Shown here in pieces: positions 52,927 through 64,000 of a stretch of DNA of 64,000 nt. The first letter of the stretch is position 1. Each line of letters begins with the position of its first letter. The notes beneath the pieces are model-generated. The model was not told where the DNA came from. It worked only from the letters and a program-made list of their open reading frames with translations, and ran no database searches. Made by a program: the position numbers and the translations under genes. Origin of the DNA: Symbiodinium natans (taxonomy: Eukaryota > Sar > Dinophyceae > Suessiales > Symbiodiniaceae); the NCBI GenBank assembly GCA_905221605.1, contig CAJNDS010000232.1, positions 62,001 to 126,000 on the forward strand, read 5' to 3'.

Positions 52927-55094
52927 TTAGGGTGTGGCAGTCATGATCACAGTGTGTGATAGTGTGGTGTCACCTCCAGGCATGTCCCAAGCTCCTGGCT
53001 CAAAGCTGTAAGAAGAAGCTTTGTGGAAATAGGGGTTGGTGGCAATACCAGCGAGCTCTTGGTTCACAATCCGGTTGCAGATTTCCCTGTAGTGTGGTTT
53101 GCAGTTAGGTTTCGGGTCAAGCTTGTTGCAAAAAAGGTAAATAAGAGCTGCGAAACCTAGTTTTGGGACTTGTTTGCGGTTTTTGGGTTTATGGTGTCAA
53201 GAACAAGAGTGTTTGTCTCAAACATTCTCAGAGTAGACAAAGCAACCCCCTCCCCCCCCCCCCCCTCCCCCGCGATCACATGGGGGGTCTACGAAAAGAA
53301 GAGACCCCTATAATTATAATAGCCCCCCAACTAGTCTACCCTAAACCCGAGACCCTATAAGGTACCCCTAATTTCGGAAGACCCCCACATGTGAAAACCA
53401 AAGTCTGCACACCCGGAAGGAGGCGTGATGAACCGATGGTTCCTGCAGCACTGGTGCGACGTCAACGCGCGCCCCGACCCAGAAGTCGGCCCTACATTTG
53501 TAGGGTTTTTAGGTTTTAGAGTCTTTAGGGTTTAATTAAGGTTTAATGAAGGTTCAATTAGGGTTTTTTAGGTTTTTTTTTGGGTTTAGGTTTTTTAGGG
53601 TTTAGGGTTTTAAGGGTTTAGGGTTTTTAGGGCTTTGAGATCCCTACTTTGATGCGTGTACGAGTGCGAGCGCGAGGGTCGAAACACCATGCTTAGGGCA
53701 TCTAAATCACAAGCGCTCTCGGGCCCCATTCCGTTTCTTTGAAGGTCGCCTCGTCGGCACAGGGCCCATTCTGTGACCATCCATGGTTAATGCGTTGGGT
53801 AACCCTAGTCCTTGAACCCTAAACCCTAAACCCTAAACCCTAAACCCTAGGGCCGATTGCCCATGTTGCACCCCGAGCCAGTTTCGCCCGTAGGGTTTGA
53901 GGTGTACAGAACCCAAAACTTTGTCATAGTGGGGTAACATTTTACATTTTTAAGGGTACTTAAACTCAATAAGGAATACAATTTTAAAATTTTATTACTA
54001 TCCCAACTATGAACCAGACCTGGGAATAAAAAGGGTGTCCTTTGTGTTCAAAGGCGCTTACAAGGGAGCAAACACCTAAATAACAAAAGGAAAAGGGCCT
54101 ACTCTAGGTCCCAGTAGCCCTAAACCCTAAACCCCAAACCCCTAAACCCTAAACCCCCCAAGCCCTAAAATAAGGTTCCATGGTGTGCTACCTCAGATTG
54201 GGTGTGTGGCCCCCATCACTAGGGCCTTTGTTGCACCCGGACTCTTGTCCTCATCAGCTGGCCCATCAATTGCAAAAGTACCGTTGCCCCAAAAAACCTA
54301 AACCTCAAACTGCACGGGAATTTTCGATCCAGGGCTTAGGGTTTAGGGTTTAGGGTTAGGTTTTAGGGTTTAGGGTTTAGGGTTTAGGGTCAGAGATTTA
54401 GAAGAAGTAGTTACAGCATAGGCCATTCATGTATTGATCTCGAGAAATTGGGTGTTGAGGGCAGGGTTTGTGGTTAAAAAGGGTTTAGGGCTTGCAGCCC
54501 TAAACCCCACAACCCTCTATGTTCCAAATTCTGAACGCTAAGCTACTCATTGCGTAAGAACACCCCCCCCCAAAAAAAAAAAAAAAAATAATTAAAAGAA
54601 AGTGCAAAAGTATTTTCCTTATAAGGCCAATATAGGGATGATTGCTTTGTACTTTTGGCGGGGGGGTCATAAGCGAATAATTAGCCCTAAACCCTAGATA
54701 GACCCTAAACCCACTCCGAACTCGAGCTTATGAGTCTCAGGTACTGGGTGGTCTCTTGGGCCTCTTGCAGCCACCTGAAAGGTTTGCGTTTCAGCAGAGG
54801 TTTACAACTACCAAGATCATCCCCTTGCAATTATCCTTGTATTAGCTGTCGGGTTTAGGATTCGAAAATTGATGCCTGGCGGGTGGCCAACGTACCCTGC
54901 GCCCTATAACCCAAAAACCCTAAAACCCTGAAAGCCTAAAACCCTACGCCCAAAACCCAAAAACCCTAAACCCTAGCCGTAAAGCCTAAACCCCTAAAAC
55001 CCTAGACCCCGAGGCGCTTGGACAACGCACGTGTCTCCAAGATCCACCCCATGGCGCCGTTGATGATTCGCGGCGCTGCCGCCCGGTCTGAGAC
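52927..55094 (-). CDS. uncharacterised protein, C-terminal 116 residues, three exons
   Basis: Exons 55018-55094, 53413-53491 and 52927-53121 join in frame to a TAA stop (351 nt). The sequence reads SDRAAAPRIINGAMGWILET, RALSKADFWVGARVDVAP, VLQEPSVHHASFRLDPKP, NCKPHYREICNRIVNQELAG, IATNPYFHKASSYSFEPGAW, DMPGGDTTLSHTVIMTATP. The terminal exon (195 nt open) is the most protein-like stretch outside the ATPase; its acceptor is T-rich, ending ACAAG-C. The first intron (53492-55017) holds L- and B-family elements and telomere-like tracts. The family is not recognised. The N-terminal exons lie above 55094. Confidence 0.55.
53283..53390. mobile_element. D-family element, reverse orientation
   Basis: GGGGGGTCTACGAAAAGAAG, then CCCTATAATTATAATAGC and ATAAGGTACCCCTAATTTCG, the reverse of the 14655 copy, with a CCCTAAA unit inside. 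It lies just before exon 53413-53491 of the minus-strand model and would be in its intron. Confidence 0.6.
53920..54118. mobile_element. L-family and B-family elements side by side
   Basis: 53920-54008 (TTTGTCATAGTGGGGTAAC to TCCCAACTATGAACCAG) matches ATPase introns 16 and 17. 54005-54118 (GACCTGGGAATAAAAAGGG to CTACTCTAGGTCCCAGTAG) is a reversed B-family copy. They abut or overlap, showing insertion of one next to the other. Confidence 0.75.
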
Positions 55095-57834
55095 CTTCCC
55101 GGGGTTCTGGGATTTTGGTGTGTAGGCGTTTAGGGTTTTGGGATTTTGGGGATTGGGGTATGGGCTTCTTCCGGTTCTTCCAGAAGCGTTGGGGTGTAGG
55201 GTTTAGGGTTTCGGGGTTTCGGGGTTCTGGGTGCTTCCAGAAGATTTGGGGGTGTAAAGTTTAGGGTTTCGGGTTTCGGTTTTGCCAAGGAATGTGGGCC
55301 CACAGCCATAACCCTAAACCTCACTCAGCTCTAGCCCCCCCCATAAACCCTCGCAGTTTTCATAAGGAGGAATCGGTCCGGGCCCCCAAACCCGAAACCC
55401 TAAACCCCAAACCACAAACCCCAAACCTGGCCCTTTACACGCAGCCACCGCAGGCGCCGGTGGCATGCAGGAAGGAGCACAGGAGGTTCGGGAGGTTTAG
55501 GGTTTCGGGTTTTGTGTTTCTCTGAATACCACCGTTTAGGGTGTAAGGTTTAGGGTTTCGGGTATCTCTGAATACCACCTTGGTGTTATGTGTTTACATG
55601 CTTCTAGGTGTCATGGAAGCCCTAATCCCGAAACGCTAAACCCTAATCCTAAACCCTAAGATCTTCGTTCTGAGAACTGGCGCAAAGACCCCCCCCCCCC
55701 CCCTGCCCCCCCAACCTTCAAAAAAACCCGAAGCTGAAGACCGCTCAGGTGTTAAAGCCATGCTCAGCTGGAACCCTTATCCCTGTACCCTAAACCCGAA
55801 ACCCTAACCCCTAAGCCCGAAGCCCGAGGCCCTGAACCCTAAACCCCAAACCCTAAACCCTAAACCCAAGCCCTCAAAATGTCTTGCGCTGAGGGCTTCG
55901 GATTCAGGCTTTGCCTTTAGATCCGACATTTGTCGGGGCTCCAGGGTGGGCTGCGACGTGGGATGGCGAAGGCAATTCGAGGTTCCCTCATGAGAAGCCT
56001 TAGAGGGTTTTATAAGGTTTAGGGTTTAGGGTTTGGGGTTTAGGGTTTAGGGTTTAGGGTTTAGGGTTTAGGGTTTAGGGTTTAGGGCTACTCGGACCCA
56101 GAGTAGGCTCTTGTTTTTTTTTTTTGCTCTTCTTAGGGTTCAGGTTCCCTTACACAAGTCCCTTTAAACCAAAATGGGCACCCTCTCTTGTTCCTCGCTT
56201 ACTTTCGGGTATTGTTGGATTATTGACATATTGAGGTTAATCAGGGTTTAGGTTTACGGTTGAACCCTAAAACCTGAAGTTTCGGGTGCTCTTCCCGCGT
56301 CACAGGTTTGTGGCCGAGCACCGGGACAACTGGGATTTGATGGCTGCCGCCGGCTCCATCGAGGCAAAGCAACCCTAAACCCTGAACGAAACCCTAAATG
56401 GGTGACCCATTATACGCTAGGGTCGATTAGCAAAAATTTAGGGTTTAGGGTTGGGTGGGCTGAGCTAAGGGATAATGGAGAATTTCACTTCTTTCCATAT
56501 AATTGAGCCTACTCATTAAGGGAGCCTACTCATAAGATGCTTCTTCAAAGGGGTGTTATAAACCACAACTCAGTTTGGGGTTTCATGGCTCAGGGGAGGA
56601 GGGTGGCCTTTGTGATCTGCTGGGGAGAGAATCTGGGCGGAAGGCCGGCCTCATTCACATGTGGCGGTAGGTCTCACAGGATGCCTACGGTTTAGGGTTT
56701 AGGGTTTAGGGTTTAGGGTTCAGGGTTCAGGGTTTAGGGTTTAGTGCGAATCTGGGCGCAGTCGGCCGTGGGGGCTGCGCTCAGCAAAGCTGCTCATGAA
56801 CCGGGTTGCTGTGGCAAGCATTGCCATTGCCTGGGATTCACGGCTCACCTTTGCAGATTTTGGGCTATACGGTTTAGGGTGGGGTTGTTTCCCCATTTTC
56901 TCACAGTCCTTAAGAGGGATTATAGTGCCCCTATCATAATCCCTATTCAGGACTGTGAGTATAAGGGAACATCCCAAGTTTAGGGTTTAGGGACGCCAAA
57001 TGCTGAAGGCTGAAACTTAGACCACCTTCTGGGCATTGATGGGCTTCGGCACCTTAAACTAGCACAGGAACCCTAAGCCCTAAACCCTAAGCCCTAAACC
57101 CTTCTCAACCCAAACCCCCCCCTCTCCCTCCCTTCCCCCCGAACGCAGAAATCTTGGCGAACAGCAAAGAAGTCGCCTTGGGCTTGCAATGCCTCGAAGT
57201 TTGTTTGCGCAATCCCAAACATTCCGGCCAGGCGAGTGCTCTGGAACGCTTTGCCCACGGGTCCTTAAGCTCACTTCTCCAAAACTGAAGTTGTACCACA
57301 CTGGCTGGGCCCTGCGGTGAGAGGAAGGTTGCAGTCTGACGGGCTGCCATACAGGTGCTCTCGTCTGAAGATTTCCGAAATTTAGGCTGGAATGTTGCGC
57401 TCTTCATCGTTGTCCCGACAGGAAGCCCCCCTAAACCCGAAGCCTTAAACCCCAAACCCTCTAAATCTGAACCCTAAACCCTAAACCCTAAACCCTAAAC
57501 CCTAAACCCTAAACCCTAAACCCCCCCCCCCCCCCCCCCGCCCTTTCACAGTGCTGTGGCTAGCCTCTGCAGGCCATCGACGACCCAGTCAAGCTCAACT
57601 CTGGGGAACCTTGAGCCCACGGTTTTTTCGGAACGGGTTTGGGGGATTCTGGGGTTTAGGGTTTAGGGTTTAGGGTTTAGGGTTTGGGGTTTAGGGTTTA
57701 GGGTTCAGGGTTCAGGGTTAGGGGTTAGGGGTTTAGGGGGAAGGAGGGGCAGGGCAAGGGGGAAGAGGCAACAGCCGGTGTCGGCACGCGAAGTGTTTCC
57801 CTCGGCTAGTCACATTGAACTTCCAGAAAGGGGC
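55095..57834. other. islands, TIR elements and tracts; no firm gene
   Basis: Open islands at 55440-55490, 56306-56363, 56741-56870 and 57573-57614 might be exons but are open on both strands. A B-family copy lies at about 56092-56215 (CTACTCGGACCCAGAGTAGG). TTTAGGG tracts: 56020-56090, 56690-56745, 57655-57715; CCCTAAA: 57470-57522. Confidence 0.4.
56882..56976. mobile_element. H-type inverted-repeat element
   Basis: GGGTTGTTTCCCCATTTTC, TCACAGTCCTTAAGAGGGAT, TAT on the left is mirrored by ATAATCCCTATTCAGGACTG, TGAG, TAAGGGAACATCCC on the right. About 95 bp, almost all stem. Confidence 0.75.
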
Positions 57835-57989
57835 ACTTGGGGATTCATGGTACTTTTCCCCAAATAATAACTGCATGTACTTATAACCCACTTATCTACA
57901 AACCCCTTAAGTCCACCAATGTGCTTGCAATTGGGTTGTAAGTACAGCTTTTTTGGGGGGGTGATCAAGTGTACCATGAACCTCCAAGC
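57835..57989. mobile_element. C-family TIR element, copy 8
   Basis: Starts ACTTGGGGATTCATGGTAC and ends TGTACCATGAACCTCCAAGC. About 155 bp; inner motif GGGTTGTAAGTACAG. Confidence 0.8.
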
Positions 57990-60180
57990 ACGCGCATAGC
58001 TACCACAAGAGCGCAAAGAAATCCCTGCTTCTACAGCTCTGACTTGATCAACTTCCTGGCCTCTGAACCCCCAAACCCCAAACCCCAAACCGCTTCTGAA
58101 TACGTGGACTTGCCCCTAACCCTCCCCCTTCCCGCCCAAAAAAGTGGACTTGCCCACAAAAAAACACAAAAAAAGCTTACATAAAAAAACCCTAAACCCT
58201 AAACCCTAAACCCTAACCCCCCCCCCCCCACACGCAAAAAAACACAAAAAAGACTTATATAGAAACAAAGCTGAGGAAACCATGAGCTGCCAAAGCCTGG
58301 AGATCTTCTCCAATCCCCTTCAGAGCTTGGAGGCCCGTAGTCCATGTTTTTTAGGGGTTTAGGGGTTTAGGGGTTTAGGGGTTTAGGGGTTTAGGGGTTT
58401 AGGGGTTTAGGGTTTAGGGTTTAGGGTTTAGGGTTTAGGGTTTAGGGTTACTGGGCCCCAGAGTAGGGCCTTATTCCCCTTCATTTTAGGGTTTAGGTTC
58501 CCTTATAAGCCCCCGCTTGAAACCAAAAAGGGGCACCCTTTTGATTCCGAGGTTACTCCTCTTCGCTGAGGAGATCCGCGCAAAAAAAGGAAGATATTCC
58601 TCTTAGGGTTTAGGGTTTAGGGTTAGAAGCGCATGATAGGCATTGTTATTCTTCTGTTTTTGTTGGGGGGGGGGGGGGGGCAGGGCTTTTCTCCAGCAAA
58701 TAGTAGTTTAGGGGCCTCTATTTGCACAACATCCCGAGGTTCAGGGCTTTGGGGTTTAGGGTTTAGGGAGGGTTTAGGGTTTAGGGTTTAGGGTGTGCTA
58801 AGCCAGACGCGCGGCTGCTTGCTGCCCGCCCGACCCTGCCGGTGTTCGTTGTGCAATTATTGTTTTTGTTTTTTCCTTTTCTCCCCTCTATCATACAAAT
58901 ACATTGCCTTACAATCACAAGTGAGACGACCACGGACCAGAGGTTTGGATCGGTTTACGTCGCGCGGACGTGAAGTTGCAGCCGAAGGATGCAACTGAAC
59001 TTACGTGCGGATGTTGGACATTATCTCGGTGAGGAAATTCATGGGTCCAGCTTATTACCTTCAGAGCAGGGTCCAGGTTCTATGCAGGGCAAGGGGTTCG
59101 TTTTGCGCGAAACGACCGGCTGCCCTGCGGGCTGAAGAGGCCTGGAAGGACCTTCGAAAGAATGGCTGCCGGAAATGGTCTGGGAGAAACCCGAAAAGGT
59201 CGAATGACATGAGTGAATGGTATTTGCATATCGGCTTGAGACGACTCCTTGCCGTGCCCAGTCTGCCGAACCCTTGAGCACCAGGGTCCAGATTCTGCCG
59301 GGGGGGCCCTGGCTGCCGCCAGAGGACTGTGGTTTCAGGGAGAAGCCTCGGAATTTTGGCTATAGGGAGAAAACCCCAAAAGGTCTAGCAGGAATGGTCC
59401 CGAAAATGCTCAGGACAGGTCCGGGAGAAACCGGAAAACTTCTGTTGTAAGATGGAAGGGTACCTAAAACCATCGATTTCAGTACTAAAAAATTTGCATC
59501 TTTCATTGCGGGTACGGGCAAAGCCCGGTTGGCACCTCTCCGGACCTTCCTGCACCTTTCCTGGCCCTTCTGGGGTAAATGGAGGGGTACCTAAAACCAC
59601 CGACTACAAAATCGCATTTTTCATTGCGGGAACGGACAAAGCCAGGGGTCCCCCTCTTTTAGGGGAGCTTTTGAAGCCTTTTGAAGCTTTTTGGTGGTTC
59701 TTGGGGCCTGTCGGGGGCTTTCTGGGGCTTTCCTGGCCCTTCTGGGGCAAAATGGAGGGGTGCGGAGGAGAGGCTGCGGCTTCACCCTTTGCAGTGGTGT
59801 GTCAGATCGTCGCGAGGCCGCTTCGCGACTAGGTCGCGCTCGCGGCCAAGACTTTAGGGGAGCGCGCCCTAGGGTTGAGGGATTAGGGTTCATGCATGCT
59901 GCTTCACTCGCTCGGACCACATGGAAGATTTGCAAGCTGTGGGCCTTCTTACTATTCCCCCCACCCCCCGCCCACACCCAGAAAGCAAACTTACTGAACA
60001 AAAAGGGTATATTGCACTCCCCCAAACACACAGACCAGGTAATTGGAGAGCCAGGTAAGCTCCAAAAAACAGCGCTTCAAGCGCTTAACACCCTAAACCC
60101 TAAACCCTGAAAACTGCTGGGGGATGGTCCCGATGATGGGCTGGTTCACAGTGCAGTCGTGCTCAGTTGCTCAGACTCCG
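57990..60180. other. spacer: B-family copy, variant arrays, 128-bp direct repeat
   Basis: TTTAGGGG 8-mer array at 58347-58412; B-family element at 58448-58560; G-run near 58664; ATGG/GGGAGAAACC repeats at 59160-59440, related in reverse to the minisatellite in ATPase intron 30. GGGTACCTAAAACCA and TTTCATTGCGGG-ACGG-CAAAGCC occur at 59457 and again at 59585, a tandem duplication of about 128 bp. No convincing exon. Confidence 0.5.
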
Positions 60181-60312
60181 AAACCCTAAACCCTAAACCC
60201 TAAACCCTAAACCCTAAACCCTAAACCCTAAACCCTAAACCCTAAACCCTAAACCCTAAACCCTAAACCCTAAACCCTAAACCCTAAACCCTAGCCCTAA
60301 ACCCTGAACCCT
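60181..60312. repeat. CCCTAAA array, about 18 units
   Basis: Perfect except near the right end (CCCTAGCCCTAA, CCCTGAA). Confidence 0.97.
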
Positions 60313-63199
60313 AAACGCCCAGGGCCAGGCAGTCCTCCCTTCCGTGGCGAAGAGCGAGCTCCCGGTGCTCCTCATTTCAGGCCCGTCGGGGAGACTTTTT
60401 TTTTGTTCAGAGGGCTAGGGTTTCGGGGCTAGGGTTTAGGGTTTGGGGTTTAGGGCCTAGGGTCTGGGGTTCAGGGTATAGGGTATAGGGTTTAGGGTTT
60501 AGGGTGCAAACTTCCAGGGTTCAGGTAGGTTGGGGGGGGTCTAGGGGTGGTCGGTGACTTCGTGCTTGCCGTGTGCCTGCTGACTCACAACAAAGGATCG
60601 TCTGAACAGTAGACTGGGCAGGCCCTTTGGGGCATGTTATATGAGTCTTCCCTTATATTGAGTTGAAGAGGATCATATTTTTAGGAAGATGTCTCGGAGA
60701 CGTTTAAGGGCCGTCCTAGTATGACAGCAGTATAAGCCCGCAGAGCTGAATGCCTTGGGAGATGCGCCGCCCAAGGGTATGTCCCCCTACCTTCGTTAAT
60801 GGACTCTGAAGTATGGGCCCTTCCAAACCCAAAACCCCAAACCCTAAATGCATATGAACAACGAGGGACTCCCCTGCAGTGCGATGTGCTACATCAGCTA
60901 GGCGGGTGCCAAAACAAATCCATGAAGGGTTCCCAATGAAGGTCCCATACTAAGGGACCATGAAACTACCCTTAGTGTGTAGGATTGTCCAGGCCCACGC
61001 CGTGGTTTGGGGTGAGGGTTTCGGGTTTAGGGTTTAGGGTTTATTTAGGGTTTAGGGTGTAGGGTATTTAGGGTTTCGGGCGAGTCAGGGTGGATGTGCG
61101 TGACCAGCGCCTCTGCATGCGCTGCCTTCTCGGCGTTGGCAGGCCGGCCCTGAAGGTCAAGGGCTTAGGGTTTTTAGGGTCTAGGGTTTGGGGATAAGGT
61201 TCAAAGGGGTGACGAGGGAACTAGGGTCAAGGGTGTACACGGCGTCGTACTCTAAGGAAGCCCAAACCCTCGAACTGCACATTGCAACCCGAAATCCATA
61301 ATGACATCTGGCGATGCGAAGCGATTTTGGTTTGGCAACGATCACCGCGGTTTAGCTAGGGGCTTAGTGCTTAGGCTTACCGGCTCGTCTTCAGCTTTCA
61401 GCTCACCAGAATTTTTGGACGAGGGGCACGTAGACGGGACCCTGATCTTCTTCCCCAAAATAACCCCAAGAAATACCTTATAGAGTGCCTATATACCTAC
61501 GTAGCCCCTAGATGAACCTTATACTGAACCCCCAAGATTCGTTATAAGTAGCCCCTCCTTCAGTCCCTTGAGTTAAGGGTTTAGGGCTTCAAAGGGCAGA
61601 AACCTAGTAGAAGTCCCCACAAGAAGCTCACCCCGCTCCTGTCCCGAGTTGTAGCACCAGTACAGAAGAAGCTGAGGCCATTGCATATAGACTACCCCAA
61701 AGAAATCCCCACTATGATTCAAGTAGGCCCCTAGCTAGAAGATGAATTATCCTAGGGCCCCAAACCCTAAGCCCTAAAACCCTGAAGCCAGAAGGGTGGC
61801 CAAAACAACCCTAGACCCTAGTAACCCCCAAACCCTAAACCCTAAACCCTAAACCCTAAACCCTAAACCCTAAACCCTAAACCCTAATCCGGCCCCAAAA
61901 CCCTGAACCCTAAACCCTAAGAGGTAAAAGCTGGCGTCTGCTTATCGGGCCATGGCGTGCCGGCTGGGATGTTTCAATGTGAGGTTTACGGAATAGGGTT
62001 CAGGGTTTAGGGTTTCGGGTTTCGAGTTTCGGGTTTAGGGTTTGTTAGGTTTCCGGAACAGGGTTCAGGGCTTCTAGGGTTCAGGGCGTTTAGGGCTTAG
62101 GCGTGGTGATGATGTTCATGGCCATGGATTTTCTTCCGCAACGGGGGCTCTATGAAGGGCCTGCAAAGGTTTCAGTTCGCGATTCTGCGAACCGTTTTAG
62201 CTTCTTTGGGCACCATGGCGCCAATGTAGACTGCCCTTAACTCAGGGCAGACCCTTATCACTTTTTTAAGGGTTTAGGGTTTCTCAAGGGATGAAGACTC
62301 GTACCCCCAAGGTTGTACCCCTAAAGGTTCCCCTTAATATACTCCTAATATGGCCCTTGCATACCCTGAGGGGTCCTTAAACACGGACCCCAAAACCCAA
62401 GGGTAAAGCCTTAAGAGTCCAAGGTAGAATGTGTAGAGTTTAGGGTTCCGGGCTACTAGGACCCAGAGTAGGCCCTTCTTCCTTTTCTTAGGGTTTAGGT
62501 TCCCCTATGGGCCCCTTTTAAGCCAAAAAAGGGATACCCTGGTTATGGCACACCGGAGGCTCTAAACCCTTATTTTCAACCAAAAGCCCTAAGCCCTAAA
62601 CCCTACACCCCAGACCCTAGACCCTAGACCCTAGACCCTACACTGCAGGGTTTTTGGGGCTGGGCATAGGGTTGCCGGGCTGAGGGCGTCGCCAGGGATT
62701 GAAGCAGAAGCCGCTAATTTTCAGAGGCCATCGCCTGATCCCCACCTTTGAGGGTTTTGTTGGGTATTTTGGGTTTTTTTTGGGGGGGTTTAGGGGTTCA
62801 GGGGTGTAGGGGTTTAGTGGTTTTAAGGGTTTGGGGGTTTAGGGTTCTTAGGTTGTAGCTGATGTCAGCTTTACACGATTTGCTCTCGGAAGCCTTGCTG
62901 AGGAACCATGGAGGCGTACAGCAGATCAGATACTGCCCCCTGGTTTGCTTAGTAGTAGAGTCGGTCGCCTTTTAACATTATATTTTTGGGAGGGGGGGGG
63001 GGTATGATCATCCTAAATCCGAAGCCCTAGACCCTTCTGTTCCACTAGGATCCAGGATAACTAGGTTTGGGGTTGGGGGAGCGAGTTGGAACTTCTCTCC
63101 GACGGTCGCAAAACCCAAAACCTAAACCCTAAGCCCTAACGAACATAAACCCTAGCTGGGATCCCTAAACCCTAGACCCCAGACCCTAAAACCTAAAAC
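60313..63199. other. islands with possible exons, strand unresolved
   Basis: Open islands: 60316-60390, 61094-61165, 61301-61483 (60 aa on plus, FWFGNDHRGLARGLVLRL) and 62099-62240 (after AG-G on plus, FLPQRGLYEGPAKVSVRD). None could be joined securely. An F-family copy lies at 62286-62432 and a B-family copy at 62450-62545. CCCTAGAC variants occur at 62600-62640. Confidence 0.35.
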
Positions 63200-64000
63200 C
63201 CTAAACCCTAAACCTGCCTGTTTTCGACAGCGTCTTTTCTTTTGTGAATCCCTGGTTCGCGAAGGAATGGGCTCCCTTGTACAACAAAGACGGACGAACC
63301 CTTATTCCGGTAGGGGTTCGGGTTTAGGGTTCAAAGGGTTTAAAAAGGGTTGAAGAAGGGTTCAAGAGGATTCGAAAGGGTTCAAAAGGGTTTAGGGAAC
63401 CCTTATTCTGGCAGGGCTGAGGGTTGGGGGTCGAGGGTTTAGGATTTAGGGCATAGGGTTTAGGGTTTATAGGGTATAGACCACCTCTCGTTTAAGGCAA
63501 AACCTCGTGCGAGCCAAGGCCGAGAGACCAAGTTTCTGAAGTTTCCCAAGGCGCGCAGGGCGCAGGAGTTAGGGTTTAGGGTTTAGGGCTTATAAGGTTT
63601 AGGGTTTAGGGTTTAGGATTTCAAATCTGGGGCTTAGGAGCTGGGATGTGGAGTTCGGGGGTTCTAGCTTTAGGCCATCATCATTCACTTTCTATACTTT
63701 TTCTCTCAAGAACCCAACTGGGTCGTAGGGTCCGGGGCCGCGAACCCTAAACCTTAAACCCCACACCTTTCACGGGGCTCTAACTAATCAGGGCTTTAGG
63801 GCCGCCTTTTGAAAGAAGCAGGTGGTTTTGGGATTGTTTGACTGAGGGGGGTTATGGCCGAGTTCCGGGCTTTTTTATTGCTCAGGGTGACATGAAGCCG
63901 TGCAAGCAGCACCGTGTGATCCTGCGAACAGAACACAAACAGGCTCAGACAGAGGAAGACCCTAAACCCCAGACAGTAGAAAAAACTACACCCGGAGCCT
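63200..64000. other. probable gene fragment running off the window, strand unresolved
   Basis: On the plus strand 63213-63309 (SFVNPWFAKEWAPLYNKDG), 63497-63565 (GRETKFLKFPKARRAQ) and 63886-64000 (MKPCKQHRVILRTEHKQ) join in frame by GT-AG and GA-AG introns with AG-G acceptors. On the minus strand the same islands are also open, and one has a T-rich acceptor (TTCTGTTCGCAG-G near 63921) followed by DHTVLLARLHVTLSNKK. Both readings are plausible; I cannot decide. Confidence 0.3.

Noticed and set aside
53420-57614. Plus-strand chain of exons 53420-53468, 55014-55121, 56306-56363, 57573-57614
   Set aside because: It joins in frame by GC/GT donors, but the minus-strand reading of the first two blocks continues into a much stronger exon at 52927-53121. 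It shows how easily in-frame joins arise by chance with relaxed donors.
1-64000. tRNA, rRNA, bacterial promoters, terminators or riboswitches
   Set aside because: No cloverleaf, rRNA core motif or bacterial signal was recognised by eye; a tRNA or covariance-model scan would be needed to exclude small RNAs.

Overview
The window is nuclear DNA of a microbial eukaryote, most likely a dinoflagellate. Three things point there: TTTAGGG/CCCTAAA tracts scattered on both strands; protein-coding sequence cut into very short GC-rich exons; and introns that start with GA, GC or GT and end in AG followed by an exonic G, a splice pattern known from dinoflagellates. I recognise nothing bacterial, organellar or viral, and found no rRNA or tRNA gene.

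Layout. 1-3.2 kb: spacer and a short minus-strand gene model. 3.2-5.3 kb: a 2.1-kb element with long terminal inverted repeats holding a hairpin cluster and a 91-bp tandem array. 5.3-25.3 kb: short non-telomeric islands separated by telomere-like tracts and small terminal-inverted-repeat (TIR) elements. Several islands chain in frame into minus-strand gene models (7.6-8.7, 9.1-10.6, 19.8-20.2, 20.3-21.2 and 21.9-22.6 kb) with no recognised function. 25.6-32.6 kb: tandem and segmental duplications rich in CT/GA. 33-35.7 kb: AT-rich sequence, a minisatellite and a 729-bp tandem duplication. 35.7-40.3 kb: a satellite of about 183 bp whose orientation flips near 38.11 kb, making a giant imperfect palindrome. 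40.6-50.6 kb: the one firmly identified gene, a type II-like P-type cation ATPase lacking its N-terminus here. It can be read as 31 exons and 30 introns that join without a frame break (2,935 nt, one partial codon plus 978 codons). 50.6-64 kb: more small gene models among TIR elements and telomere-like tracts.

Main result. The ATPase introns look like inserted mobile elements (introner elements). They fall into sequence families, carry terminal inverted repeats, are flanked by short direct repeats of exon sequence, and relatives of the same families lie outside recognised genes. As read here 14 introns begin GA, 9 GC and 7 GT, and all end AG before a G. This suggests the 5' splice site is supplied by the duplicated host target and the AG by the element. 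Three introns are little more than telomeric repeat, and in two introns a telomeric tract sits between short duplicated flanks. Models outside the ATPase were built by eye and are tentative; many islands are open on both strands.
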